Positions 8,339 to 17,288 of a stretch of DNA of 40,563 nt are shown here, in pieces. The stretch covers positions 1 through 40,563 of the forward strand of contig JAGXOG010000007.1 in NCBI GenBank assembly GCA_023660015.1. Direction: 5' to 3'. The stretch is from Elusimicrobia bacterium LH_S2. Its GTDB lineage: Bacteria > CG03 > SLGR01 > JAGXOG01. Positions within the stretch are counted from its first letter, which is position 1; the number at the start of each line of letters is the position of its first letter. Made by a program: the position numbers and the translations under genes. Below the pieces are notes generated by a model, which was not told the DNA's origin, made no database searches, and saw only the letters and a list, made by a program, of their open reading frames with translations.

Positions 8339-8824
8339 TTAAATTTTTTCCGTTTTAAGTTTTTCATAAACAGAATTCAGGGATTCGGATATAACTTCCT
8401 GGTTTCCAATTACAGGCATAAAATTGGTGTCTCCCTCCCAGCGGGGCACTACATGCATATGCAGGTGTTCTTCAAAGCCGGCGCCGGCGGTTTTGCCTAT
8501 ATTCATGCCTATATTAAACCCGTGAGCCTCCATTAATTCTTCTATCCGCCGGACATAAAACCGCACAACATCCATTAATTCCTCTAATTCTCCCCTCGAA
8601 AGGGACTCCAGATTTGCCTTATGGCTGTAAGGCGCGACCATGATATGCCCATTATTGTAGGGATACTTATTTAAAACCGCAAATACTTTTTTACCCCGGT
8701 ATATAATATGATTTTTTCTGTCTTCTTTCTCGGCGGGTTTCAGGCAAAATATACATTCCTTAGTATCGGAATTAGTGATATATTCCACGCGCCACGGCGC
8801 CCAGACAGGCCCTTTCTTATTCAT
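8339..8824 (-). CDS. HIT family hydrolase
   Basis: CIFCLKPAE, NNGHIMVAPYSH, EEHLHMHVVPRW. The provided ORF starts at 8920, but its N-terminal 32 residues overlap another plausible small ORF; the likely start is ATG at 8824 (MNKKGPVWAPWRVEYI). Confidence 0.92.
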   Translation of the reverse strand: MNKKGPVWAPWRVEYITNSDTKECIFCLKPAEKEDRKNHIIYRGKKVFAVLNKYPYNNGHIMVAPYSHKANLESLSRGELEELMDVVRFYVRRIEELMEAHGFNIGMNIGKTAGAGFEEHLHMHVVPRWEGDTNFMPVIGNQEVISESLNSVYEKLKTEKI

Positions 8825-8987
8825 CCTTTTTCCACAAACCCAGGGCAATAAATATCCATCCCGAGACCAGCAGTAAGGGGGATATGAAACCGGCAATATT
8901 AGTAGCTTTTCTGTTAACAAAAAAAAGTATTATAAAACCGGCGACTAAAAGACCCCCTCCCGTCTGAAGCAATCTATTGTATTTCAT
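8817..8987 (-). CDS. Small two-TM membrane protein (56 aa), not in the supplied ORF track
   Basis: Minus strand reads MKYNRLLQTGGGLLVAGFIILFFVNRKATNIAGFISPLLLVSGWIFIALGLWKKDE*. Its ATG overlaps the tyrS stop as ATGA, and its end overlaps the HIT start by 8 nt. Confidence 0.65.
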   Translation of the reverse strand: MKYNRLLQTGGGLLVAGFIILFFVNRKATNIAGFISPLLLVSGWIFIALGLWKKDE

Positions 8988-10159
8988 GATTTTTCCAGCC
9001 TTATAAAATCCTTTTTGCCTATCTTAAGAGTACCTTCTTCATTGCCGTCGAATCTATACCCCGGATATGTCATTTTTTTTGAATTTATAGTAACACCACC
9101 TTGTTTAATAATTCTTTTTACTTCTGATTTTGTATAACCTCCGAAGACTAAATATACCGCATCTACAAGTTTTTCCCCTTCCTTAACTTTGACGATATTT
9201 TTAATCTCGCCCGGGGCTTTGCCTTTTGCGAAAATACGCTCGAAACTATCGGCTGCCTCAGAGGCAAAATTTTCATCGTAATATCGCTCAACAATTTCAA
9301 AAGCCAGCTTCTTCTTAGCCGTCAGGGGAGGCAACTCTTTTATCTTATCCATATCATCCGCAGTCAGCAAACTATAATATCTTATCATCAATTCATCAGA
9401 AAGAGACATAATTTTACCGTAAATTTCTGCGGGCGGTTCATTTATTCCTATGTGATTGCCGTAACTTTTGGACATCTTTTTTACGCCGTCGGTGCCCTCA
9501 AGCAAAGGCATGGTAAGTATGGCCTGGGGGGATTGCCCGTGAGTTTTTTGAAGTTCCCTGCCCACTAAAAGATTAAATTTCTGATCAGTTCCCCCTATCT
9601 CTATATCCGAATTAAGTTCCACCGAATCATACCCCTGCAAAAGCGGATACAGAAATTCTGTAATGGTTATGGGATTTCCCAAATCATATCTCTTTGAAAA
9701 ATCATTTCTCTCCAGCATCCTGGCCACTGTATATGACGAAGATAGATTAATAATTCCCTCTGCCCCCAGCTTATCCAGCCACTTTGAATTTTTTACAAGC
9801 TTAATATTTTCTTTTGCCAGCACCTTAAATATCTGTTTCTTATACCCGGCAATACTTTTTTGTATCTCTTCTTTTGTAAGTTCCGGCCTTTCTTTTATCC
9901 TGCCAGACGGGTCCCCTATCCGGGCGGTAAAATCACCTATTATAAATATGACTTTGTGCCCCAGCTCCTGGAATGCTCTTAGCTTTTCCATTACAACGGT
10001 ATGGCCCAGATGGAGATCCGGAGCGGTAGGGTCCGCTCCGAATTTTACTGTAAGGGGCTTACCGGCTGCAACTTTATTTTTAAGTTCTTCCAGCCCGATA
10101 ATTTCCTCAGCTCCGCGGGTAATTAATTCCATCTGTCTTTTAATATCTCTTTTTCCCAT
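8984..10159 (-). CDS. tyrS: Tyrosyl-tRNA synthetase
   Basis: FGADPTAPDLHLGHTVVMEKLR, GGTDQKFNLLVGRELQ, KKMSKSYGNHIGI, C-terminal S4-like region. Confidence 0.97.
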   Translation of the reverse strand: MGKRDIKRQMELITRGAEEIIGLEELKNKVAAGKPLTVKFGADPTAPDLHLGHTVVMEKLRAFQELGHKVIFIIGDFTARIGDPSGRIKERPELTKEEIQKSIAGYKKQIFKVLAKENIKLVKNSKWLDKLGAEGIINLSSSYTVARMLERNDFSKRYDLGNPITITEFLYPLLQGYDSVELNSDIEIGGTDQKFNLLVGRELQKTHGQSPQAILTMPLLEGTDGVKKMSKSYGNHIGINEPPAEIYGKIMSLSDELMIRYYSLLTADDMDKIKELPPLTAKKKLAFEIVERYYDENFASEAADSFERIFAKGKAPGEIKNIVKVKEGEKLVDAVYLVFGGYTKSEVKRIIKQGGVTINSKKMTYPGYRFDGNEEGTLKIGKKDFIRLEKS

Positions 10160-10334
10160 GTTTTTTAAGTTTAATAAAAATCTTATTTATTATCAAATTA
10201 ACGCCCCTCCGGACGGGCTCTTTTAAATAACAAATTTACTGTCCAAAAAAAGCTGTCCGCTATAGTTGAGCTGCGACCCGTCAATAATCTTACAGGCATT
10301 GAAAGTATGCTTTTTTAATTAAGCATTAAATTAT

Positions 10335-10362
10335 TTGCCAACCCCGTCTAATTTTGTATAAT
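10335..10362 (+). promoter_or_regulatory. Sigma70-type promoter for the PBP1A gene
   Basis: TTGCCA (10335-10340), 16 nt spacer, TATAAT (10357-10362); predicted start site near 10369. Confidence 0.6.
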
Positions 10363-10372
10363 TACAATCGAT

Positions 10373-12538
10373 ATGAGTAGAAAAAAAATATATATTATTT
10401 CAGCAGCATCCGCAGTGGCAATTACTCTTTTAGGTTTATGGCTGCTGCTTCTTTCTTATGCAAAGGATTTGCCTTCAACCTCTTCGCTTGTGCAGTATAA
10501 ACCCAGCCTCGTAACTCAGATATACGATATTCACGGCAAAATTATAGACGAACTCTATATTGAGCACCGGAATCTGGTCCCCTTAAGGGATATTCCGGTA
10601 GATCTTCAAAACGCTGTTATAGCCACCGAAGACGCGAATTTTTTCAACCACTGGGGGCTTGATATTATGGGGGTTTTCAGGGCATTTACGGCAAATCTTA
10701 AAGCAGGCCATGTCGTCCAGGGGGGGAGCACGATAACCCAGCAGCTGGCTAAGGTCATGTTTCTTACCCCAAAGCGAACATTAAAGCGAAAGATAAAAGA
10801 ACTTATGCTGGCTATCTATATTGAGCGGACTTTTTCTAAAGAAGAGATACTTCAGTTCTACCTCAATCAGATATATTTTGGCGAAGGGGCCTATGGCGTC
10901 GAAACCGCTTCTAAAATATATTTTAATAAATCAGTGGAAGATTTAAATCTCTCCGAATGCGCCATGCTGGCCGGCCTGCCCAGGGCTCCTACTTCATATT
11001 CGCCCAGCAATAATATTTATAAGGCATATCGGAGGCGGGCAATAGTGCTTAGCAGACTTAAAAAATTAAATTTAATTACGGAAGAAGAAAGAATTAATGC
11101 CAATTGCCGGTCTCTAAGTTTTAAGACATCCAAAAAAGAGGAGAGAGCGGCGCCTTATTTTGTGGAACAGATAAGAAAGACTCTTCTTCCGGAGCTGGGA
11201 GCAAATATGCTCTATAAAGGGGGATTAAGAATATATACTACTCTTGATATGGATATTCAGAAAACCGCCCGGGAAACAGTTCTCGAATTCCTCCAAAAAT
11301 TTGACGACATAAAAAAAAGGGAACTTAAGAAAGAAAAGCAAAAAGAACTCGGCCTTGGAACGATTGATGAGGTTGAGCTTTCTACATCTGATTTTAAACC
11401 TGTCCAGGGAGCCCTGATAGCTATTGATCCGCGTAATGGACAGGTCAGGGCTATGGTCGGGGGTAGGGATTTTCAAGAGAGCGAATTTAACCGGGCCATA
11501 CAGGCTAAAAGACAGCCCGGCTCAGGTTTTAAGCCCTTTATATATACCGCAGCAATCGACAACGGTTTCACGGCAGCATCGATTTTAGAAGACAAGCCGC
11601 GAGTATATTACAATGACGGGGTAAACTGGAAACTACTGGCAAATACCACCAGCCTTCACCAGTTAAATATTGACTTTAACCTTCTGCAAAAACTTAAAAA
11701 TATAACTAAGGAACTTGAGGAAGACGAAATACCCGGTGATACACTGGACAAGATTGAGGAGCTGAACGAATTAAAAGAAAAAGTATGGGCACCTCAAAAT
11801 TATTCCAAAAAATTCCACGGAAATGTAACATTGAGAAACGGAATAGTAAAATCAATAAATGTAGCTACTATAAACCTCATAAGCAAAATCCGTCCGGTAA
11901 CCGCATTATACTATGCCCACAAAATGGGTATAAGAAGCAGTCTTCCCCGGACCCTCTCTTTAGGTCTGGGCTCCGGAGAACTCGCCCCTATCGAAATGGC
12001 ATCGGCATTTTCTGTCTTTGCTAACAACGGAATTAAAACTAAACCTTATTTTATCACAAAAATAGAGGATTACTCGGGCAATATAATCAAGGAGAATTAC
12101 CCCGTTGAAGAACAGGTACTTTCTCCCCAGACAAACTATATTATGGTAAACTTAATGCAGCAGGTATGCAAATACGGCACGGGCTGGTATACCAAGCGCC
12201 TCAAGCGTCCCCATGCCGGGAAGACCGGGACCACCAACGATTTTTCCGATGCTTGGTTTACAGGATACGTCCCTAACCTCTCGGCTTCTGTCTGGGTGGG
12301 CTATGACGATCGATCAACCCTGGGCGACCGCAAGGTCGGAGGAGTAGTAGCCGCGCCGATATGGACAAAATTTATGCAGGAAGCCCTCGTTCATACACCG
12401 GAGCTTGATTTTCCGGTTCCGGACGGAATAAAATTTGTAAATTTTGATCCCGACACGGGAAAACTGGCTACCGAATATTCGGAGAACACCATTCTCCAAC
12501 CATTTGTAAAAGGTACTGAACCGAAGGATTATTTTTAA
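10373..12538 (+). CDS. Class A penicillin-binding protein 1A
   Basis: N-term TM; GT51 motifs ATEDANFFNHWGLD, GGSTITQQLAK; transpeptidase RQPGSGFKPF (SxxK), KSIN (SxN), GKTGTTND (KTGT). Confidence 0.96.
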   Translation: MSRKKIYIISAASAVAITLLGLWLLLLSYAKDLPSTSSLVQYKPSLVTQIYDIHGKIIDELYIEHRNLVPLRDIPVDLQNAVIATEDANFFNHWGLDIMGVFRAFTANLKAGHVVQGGSTITQQLAKVMFLTPKRTLKRKIKELMLAIYIERTFSKEEILQFYLNQIYFGEGAYGVETASKIYFNKSVEDLNLSECAMLAGLPRAPTSYSPSNNIYKAYRRRAIVLSRLKKLNLITEEERINANCRSLSFKTSKKEERAAPYFVEQIRKTLLPELGANMLYKGGLRIYTTLDMDIQKTARETVLEFLQKFDDIKKRELKKEKQKELGLGTIDEVELSTSDFKPVQGALIAIDPRNGQVRAMVGGRDFQESEFNRAIQAKRQPGSGFKPFIYTAAIDNGFTAASILEDKPRVYYNDGVNWKLLANTTSLHQLNIDFNLLQKLKNITKELEEDEIPGDTLDKIEELNELKEKVWAPQNYSKKFHGNVTLRNGIVKSINVATINLISKIRPVTALYYAHKMGIRSSLPRTLSLGLGSGELAPIEMASAFSVFANNGIKTKPYFITKIEDYSGNIIKENYPVEEQVLSPQTNYIMVNLMQQVCKYGTGWYTKRLKRPHAGKTGTTNDFSDAWFTGYVPNLSASVWVGYDDRSTLGDRKVGGVVAAPIWTKFMQEALVHTPELDFPVPDGIKFVNFDPDTGKLATEYSENTILQPFVKGTEPKDYF

Positions 12539-12570
12539 ATAAAGTTAAATAAACGGAGGTCAATAGAGAT

Positions 12571-13080
12571 ATGAATTTAAAAAAACAGATTATGGATATA
12601 GCTGGTTTTATGGCAATATCGGCCCGCACCGCTCCCAAGGCTAAAGGCGTCGATAACTTAAAAATAAAGATATTTCCTAAAGAGAAACTCAAAGATATTG
12701 CCGGGGCCATGAAAGAAACAGGAGAAAAAACAAACCGTCCGGAGACCTTTAACCGGGACGCCGAATCAATAAAAAAATCCTCATGCCTCCTGGTTATTGC
12801 CACTACTTTTTCTACCCTGGATTTAGATTGCGGGTTCTGTGGCTTTAAAACCTGCGATCTGGCGGCATCGGCAGGGGCAAGTTGCGCCTACAACTCGGGA
12901 GATTTAGGTATAGCGGTAGGTTCGGCAGTATCAACGGCATCTGATTTTAATATTGACAATAGAATCATGTATACTGTTGGATATACGGTAAAGGAAAATA
13001 ATTTAATGGGCAAAAATATCAGGATGGCTCTTGGGATTCCCCTTTCAGCTACATGTAAAAACCCATTTTTTGACCGGTAA
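12571..13080 (+). CDS. DUF2148 (ferredoxin-like, cysteine-rich) protein
   Basis: ISARTAPKAKGVDNL N-terminus, DCGFCGFKTCDLAA, DLGIAVGSAVSTASDFNIDNRIMYTVG; GGAGG upstream. Confidence 0.85.
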   Translation: MNLKKQIMDIAGFMAISARTAPKAKGVDNLKIKIFPKEKLKDIAGAMKETGEKTNRPETFNRDAESIKKSSCLLVIATTFSTLDLDCGFCGFKTCDLAASAGASCAYNSGDLGIAVGSAVSTASDFNIDNRIMYTVGYTVKENNLMGKNIRMALGIPLSATCKNPFFDR

Positions 13081-13086
13081 TATTTT

Positions 13087-13434
13087 ATGACCAGAAGAAC
13101 TATATCCGGAACTGTTTGGGGGATTGTGCTCACTATTTCTTTTTATTTACTTTCCGTACTAATTAACTTCAGCTGGGGTTTTGGCCCGTCCCTGTCGGTC
13201 GGAGCGGCTATTGTCGCCGGCGGGCTCCTGGGCATGATTATCGGGTCTAACGAAATGGCACTCTCGGGGGGAGCTCTTACAGGGGGAGTCGTATTTGGCT
13301 TGATTTTTACAGTTCTGGGAAGTTTTACCGTCCCCATCGGCAACTTTCTGCTTTTTTTTATCCAGGGCGCACTTCTGGGAGCCGTGGTGGGGATAATATG
13401 CGCTCTCTTTGTTCAGATGGTAAGTTTTAGCTAA
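13087..13434 (+). CDS. Small glycine-rich membrane protein, function unknown
   Basis: 115 aa with about four hydrophobic helices. Confidence 0.7.
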   Translation: MTRRTISGTVWGIVLTISFYLLSVLINFSWGFGPSLSVGAAIVAGGLLGMIIGSNEMALSGGALTGGVVFGLIFTVLGSFTVPIGNFLLFFIQGALLGAVVGIICALFVQMVSFS

Positions 13435-13442
13435 ATTTAACG

Positions 13443-14066
13443 GTGAAACGAGCCTTAAAAGTATATAAACTGCTCAAAAAACTCTACCCGGATGCCTCTA
13501 TATTGTTGAACTATAAATCTCCGTGGCAGCTGCTTGTGGCTACTATTCTTTCTGCCCAAAGCACCGACAAAAGAATAAATATTATTACCGAAAAACTTTT
13601 TAAGGATTATCCTAACCTCAGCGATTACGTTAATATGTCCGAAAAGGCATTAATTAAATATATACGTCCGGCAGGATTTTATAATAATAAAGCAAAAAAT
13701 ATTTTAGATTCAGCAAGAATAATTTATAGAAAATTTGACGGCAAAGTACCCGACAGTATGAAGGATATAATTAAACTTCCTGGTGTAGCCCGCAAAACAG
13801 GCAATGTGGTTTTATCTAACGCCTACGGCAATATTGAGGGCATCGCCGTTGATACTCATGTAAAAAGGCTCTCCCGGAGACTGAAATTTACAGAAAATAA
13901 AAATACTGATAAAATTGAAAGAGACCTCAAAAAAATATTTCCAAAAGAAAAGTGGTATATGCTTAACTATCTTTTGATAGAACACGGACGAAATATCTGT
14001 ACCGCCCGCAGCCCGAACTGTAAAGAATGTGTTCTAAATAAACTCTGCCCTAAATGCGGCCTTTGA
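13443..14066 (+). CDS. nth: Endonuclease III
   Basis: LSAQSTDKRIN, LPGVARKTGNVV (HhH), VDTHVKRLSRRL, C-x6-C-x2-C-x5-C cluster (CTARSPNCKECVLNKLC). GTG start. Confidence 0.96.
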   Translation: MKRALKVYKLLKKLYPDASILLNYKSPWQLLVATILSAQSTDKRINIITEKLFKDYPNLSDYVNMSEKALIKYIRPAGFYNNKAKNILDSARIIYRKFDGKVPDSMKDIIKLPGVARKTGNVVLSNAYGNIEGIAVDTHVKRLSRRLKFTENKNTDKIERDLKKIFPKEKWYMLNYLLIEHGRNICTARSPNCKECVLNKLCPKCGL

Positions 14067-14208
14067 CTTTACTGCCTCCTTTTCTTTTATTACAAAAAAA
14101 GTAATCAATCAAAGATAGGCCGCCTTCATAAACTTCGGTGAGTAAAGCAGGCAAAAATAAAGGCTCTTTTTACCATTATCTAACCAAGCGGGGTTGGCGT
14201 TGGCGGCC

Positions 14209-16911
14209 CTATTTTTTCGATTCCAGCGCACCATGGGCCGCTGACAGCCGGGCTATGGGAACCCTGTAAGGTGAACAGGAAACATAGTTGAGCCCTGTCC
14301 GATGGCAGAATTTTACTGATTCCGGCTCCCCTCCGTGCTCGCCGCAAATTCCGATTTTAAGGTCTTTTGCCGTACTCCGACCGCGTTTTACTGCCATCTT
14401 GACAAGTTGTCCGACGCCTTCCTGATCCAAAGCGACAAAAGGATCCTGCGGCAGAATCTTTTTTTCAACGTATTCCGGCATAAATTTACCGGCATCATCA
14501 CGCGAAACTCCCAGCGTCATCTGGGTAAGGTCATTTGTCCCGAAAGAAAAGAACTCAGCGTTTTTGGCCACTTTATCGGCTACAAAGCACGCCCTGGGAA
14601 TCTCAATCATAGTACCTACTTTATAATCAACTTTCTGCCCGGACTCTTTTATAACTTTTTTAGCTACTTCTCTTATAACCTCTTCCTGGTTTTTAAACTC
14701 ATGTTCGGTAGCAATTAAAGGGACCATGATTTCAGGATGAACTTCAACGCCCTCTCCGGCCAGTTTACAGGCTGCTTCCATTATTGCCCTGGACTGCATA
14801 CGGGATATTGTGGGGAAAGTTATACCCAGCCGGCAGCCCCGGTGGCCGAGCATGGGGTTGATCTCACTGAGCGATTCGGCCTTTTCTTTTATGGTCTCAG
14901 CCGAAATGCCTATCTTTTCAGAAAGCTCCTTTATGGCTTTTTCTCCGTTGGGAAGAAATTCATGCAGCGGAGGATCCAGCAGCCGTATAGTAACCGGAAG
15001 TCCTTCCATGGCTTGAAAAATTCCTATGAAATCTTCTCTTTGCATAGGCAAAAGTTTTTCCAGTGCCTCGTCTTTTGCCTCTCCTTTATCAGAAAGAATC
15101 ATTTTCTGCATAGCAGGAATTCTGTCCTCACCAAAAAACATATGTTCCGTGCGACAAAGCCCTATGCCCTGAGCCCCGAACTCCCTTGCTTTCTTTGCCT
15201 CTTCGGGAGTATCGGCGTTTGTTCTTACACCAAGTTTTCTGAATTTATCGGAAAGCTTCATTACCTTAGCAAAATTTCCGGTTAGTTTAGGAGTCTTTAG
15301 TTCTACTTTACCATCTATAACTTCTCCATTAGTGCCGTTTATGGTAATCCAGTCACCTTCTTTATAATCTTTATCCTTAAACCGGCAGGTTTCGGATTTA
15401 ATATTTATTGTAATATCACCGCAGCCGGCCACACATGGGCTGCCCATCCCCCTGGCAACTACTGCCGCATGTGAAGTCATTCCCCCTTTAGCGGTAAGAA
15501 TTCCCTCGGAAGCATGCATCCCGCCGATATCCTCGGGGGAAGTTTCGTTTCTTATTAGAAGTACTTTTTCACCGTTAGCGGCTTTTTCTTCCGCATCGTC
15601 GGAATCAAATACTATTTTCCCTACTGCCGCTCCGGGTGAGGCAGGCAGGCCCTTGCCTATAATTTCAACTAAAGCTGCCGGGTCTATCTGGGGATGAAGC
15701 AACTCGTCAAGTTTTTTAGGCTCTACTCTCATTACTGCTGTTTTTTCATCTATGAGGCCTTCCTCAAGCATATCCACAGCAATTTTTACCGCAGCAGTGC
15801 CAGTTCTTTTTCCTGTCCTGGTCTGCAATATATAAAGTTTACCTTCTTCAATAGTAAATTCCAGGTCCTGAACATCTTGATAGTGTTGCTCAAGTTTTTC
15901 TCTTACTTCAACAAGTCGGGCAAAAGGTTCCGGCATTCTCTCTTCAAGAGAAGGGAATTTTTCACATCGTTCTTTTTCGAGTACTTTTTTTGTTTCTGCC
16001 CAAATTTTAGAGTCCTCCACGGTAAGCTGACACGGAGTTCTTATCCCGGCTACCACATCTTCCCCCTGGGCATTGGTTAGATATTCTCCGTAATACTTAT
16101 TATCGCCGGTGGAAGGGTTTCGGGTAAAGGCCACACCGGTTGCCGAATTTTCTCCGGTATTGCCAAAAACCATCGTCTGTACATTAACCGCTGTACCCAG
16201 CAATCCTGTTATATTGTTTATTTTCCTGTATTTTTTAGCCCGGGGATTATTCCAAGAACCAAATACAGCATCTATTGATTTATAAAGCTGCTCTTTGGGA
16301 TCGTCGGGAAAACTATCCTCGCCGGTTTCGGACTTATAGACCTCTTTAAATATCCCTACTAATTCCTTAAGGTCTTCAGCGGTAAGGTCTGTATCTTTAT
16401 CAACGCTTTTCTCTTTTTTCATTTCTTCAATTTTTTCTTCAAATTTTTCGCCGTCGATACCCATTACTACGTTGCCAAACATCTGGATAAATCTTCTATA
16501 TGAATCCCAGCCGAATCTTTTATTGCTACTTATCTTAATTAGCCCTTGAACCGATGCGGGATTGAGTCCCAGATTAAGAATTGTATCCATCATGCCGGGC
16601 ATAGACTGCGCGGCGCCGCTACGGACAGAGACAAGCAGGGGATCTTTATCGTCGCCTAATTTCTTTCCCATAAGGCCCTCAAGTTTTGATAGGCTTTCCT
16701 CAATCTGTTTTTTCATATCCTCAGGATAATTTCCTTTCTCTGAATAATAATTACATACTTCGGCAGTTATAGTAAACCCCGGCGGTACCGGAAGTCCGAT
16801 ACTGGTCATCTCCGCTAAATTAGCGCCCTTACCGCCCAGTAATTTCTTCATCTTTGTCGAACCGTCGGTCTCCCCTTTGCTGAAAAAATAAATATGCTTT
16901 TGTTCTGTCAT
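14209..16911 (-). CDS. ppdK: Pyruvate, phosphate dikinase
   Basis: GGKGANLAEMTSIGLPVPPGFTI, GGMTSHAAVVARGMGSPCVAG, GLCRTEHMFF, GICGEHGGEP. Confidence 0.98.
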   Translation of the reverse strand: MTEQKHIYFFSKGETDGSTKMKKLLGGKGANLAEMTSIGLPVPPGFTITAEVCNYYSEKGNYPEDMKKQIEESLSKLEGLMGKKLGDDKDPLLVSVRSGAAQSMPGMMDTILNLGLNPASVQGLIKISSNKRFGWDSYRRFIQMFGNVVMGIDGEKFEEKIEEMKKEKSVDKDTDLTAEDLKELVGIFKEVYKSETGEDSFPDDPKEQLYKSIDAVFGSWNNPRAKKYRKINNITGLLGTAVNVQTMVFGNTGENSATGVAFTRNPSTGDNKYYGEYLTNAQGEDVVAGIRTPCQLTVEDSKIWAETKKVLEKERCEKFPSLEERMPEPFARLVEVREKLEQHYQDVQDLEFTIEEGKLYILQTRTGKRTGTAAVKIAVDMLEEGLIDEKTAVMRVEPKKLDELLHPQIDPAALVEIIGKGLPASPGAAVGKIVFDSDDAEEKAANGEKVLLIRNETSPEDIGGMHASEGILTAKGGMTSHAAVVARGMGSPCVAGCGDITINIKSETCRFKDKDYKEGDWITINGTNGEVIDGKVELKTPKLTGNFAKVMKLSDKFRKLGVRTNADTPEEAKKAREFGAQGIGLCRTEHMFFGEDRIPAMQKMILSDKGEAKDEALEKLLPMQREDFIGIFQAMEGLPVTIRLLDPPLHEFLPNGEKAIKELSEKIGISAETIKEKAESLSEINPMLGHRGCRLGITFPTISRMQSRAIMEAACKLAGEGVEVHPEIMVPLIATEHEFKNQEEVIREVAKKVIKESGQKVDYKVGTMIEIPRACFVADKVAKNAEFFSFGTNDLTQMTLGVSRDDAGKFMPEYVEKKILPQDPFVALDQEGVGQLVKMAVKRGRSTAKDLKIGICGEHGGEPESVKFCHRTGLNYVSCSPYRVPIARLSAAHGALESKK

Positions 16912-16961
16912 AACTGCTCCTTTTTATATTAAATTCATACTTCTGCTTAATCTCTAATTAA

Positions 16962-16989
16962 AATTTAATTATTTAAATTATTATGTCAA
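16962..16989 (-). promoter_or_regulatory. Candidate sigma70 promoter for ppdK
   Basis: Minus strand TTGACA (16984-16989), 16 nt spacer, TAAATT (16962-16967); GGAG RBS before the ATG at 16911. AT-rich context weakens the -10 call. Confidence 0.4.
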
Positions 16990-17288
16990 CTTTCACCATC
17001 TTTAATTATCTTTAGAAAATCAGAGGATGAGGCCCCTTTTATTTTTATTACTTTATCTTTTGACCTTTAGCCCGAGATAATTCTTATATTTGATTTTGAA
17101 ATATTAAGTTTGCCTGCCAAAAATTTTACAAGCTCTTTATTGGCCTTTCCTTTTTCCGGTGGTGCGTTCAGATAAACTTTAATCTTTTTAGCTGAATTTC
17201 TCCCGGGATAATAGCGTATTTCTTTTTTTGAAGAGCCGGGCTGAACCCTAAGATGAACTTCCAGTAAATCAGCTTTTTTGGCTGCCAA
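16986..17288 (-). pseudogene. DUF167 (YggU-like) protein interrupted by an in-frame TAA
   Basis: LEVHLRVQPGSSKKEI...VYLNAPPEKGKANKELVKFLAGKLNISKSNIRIISG, TAA (17067-17069), then in frame RSKDKVIKIKGASSSDFLKIIKDGES*, which matches the usual G..SRxKxVxIxG C-terminus of the family. Confidence 0.75.

Noticed and set aside
10225-10330. Minus-strand frame LKKHTFNACKIIDGSQLNYSGQLFLDSKFVI* in the tyrS/PBP1A gap, and the direct repeat CTGTCCAAAAAAAGCTGTCC
   Set aside because: No start codon in frame, no RBS and no family I can name; it could be an element remnant but is not supportable without a search.
14050-14180. Minus-strand open frame KEPLFLPALLTEVYEGGLSLIDYFFCNKRKGGSKVKGRI* in the nth/ppdK gap
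   Set aside because: Begins directly after stops with no ATG; overlaps the 3' end of nth; no recognisable homology. Could be a gene fragment, but unsupported.
14335-16080. Several + strand ORFs of 68-182 aa antisense to ppdK (e.g. 14737-15285)
   Set aside because: ppdK is intact with all motifs; the antisense frames show no family features and are explained by codon bias.
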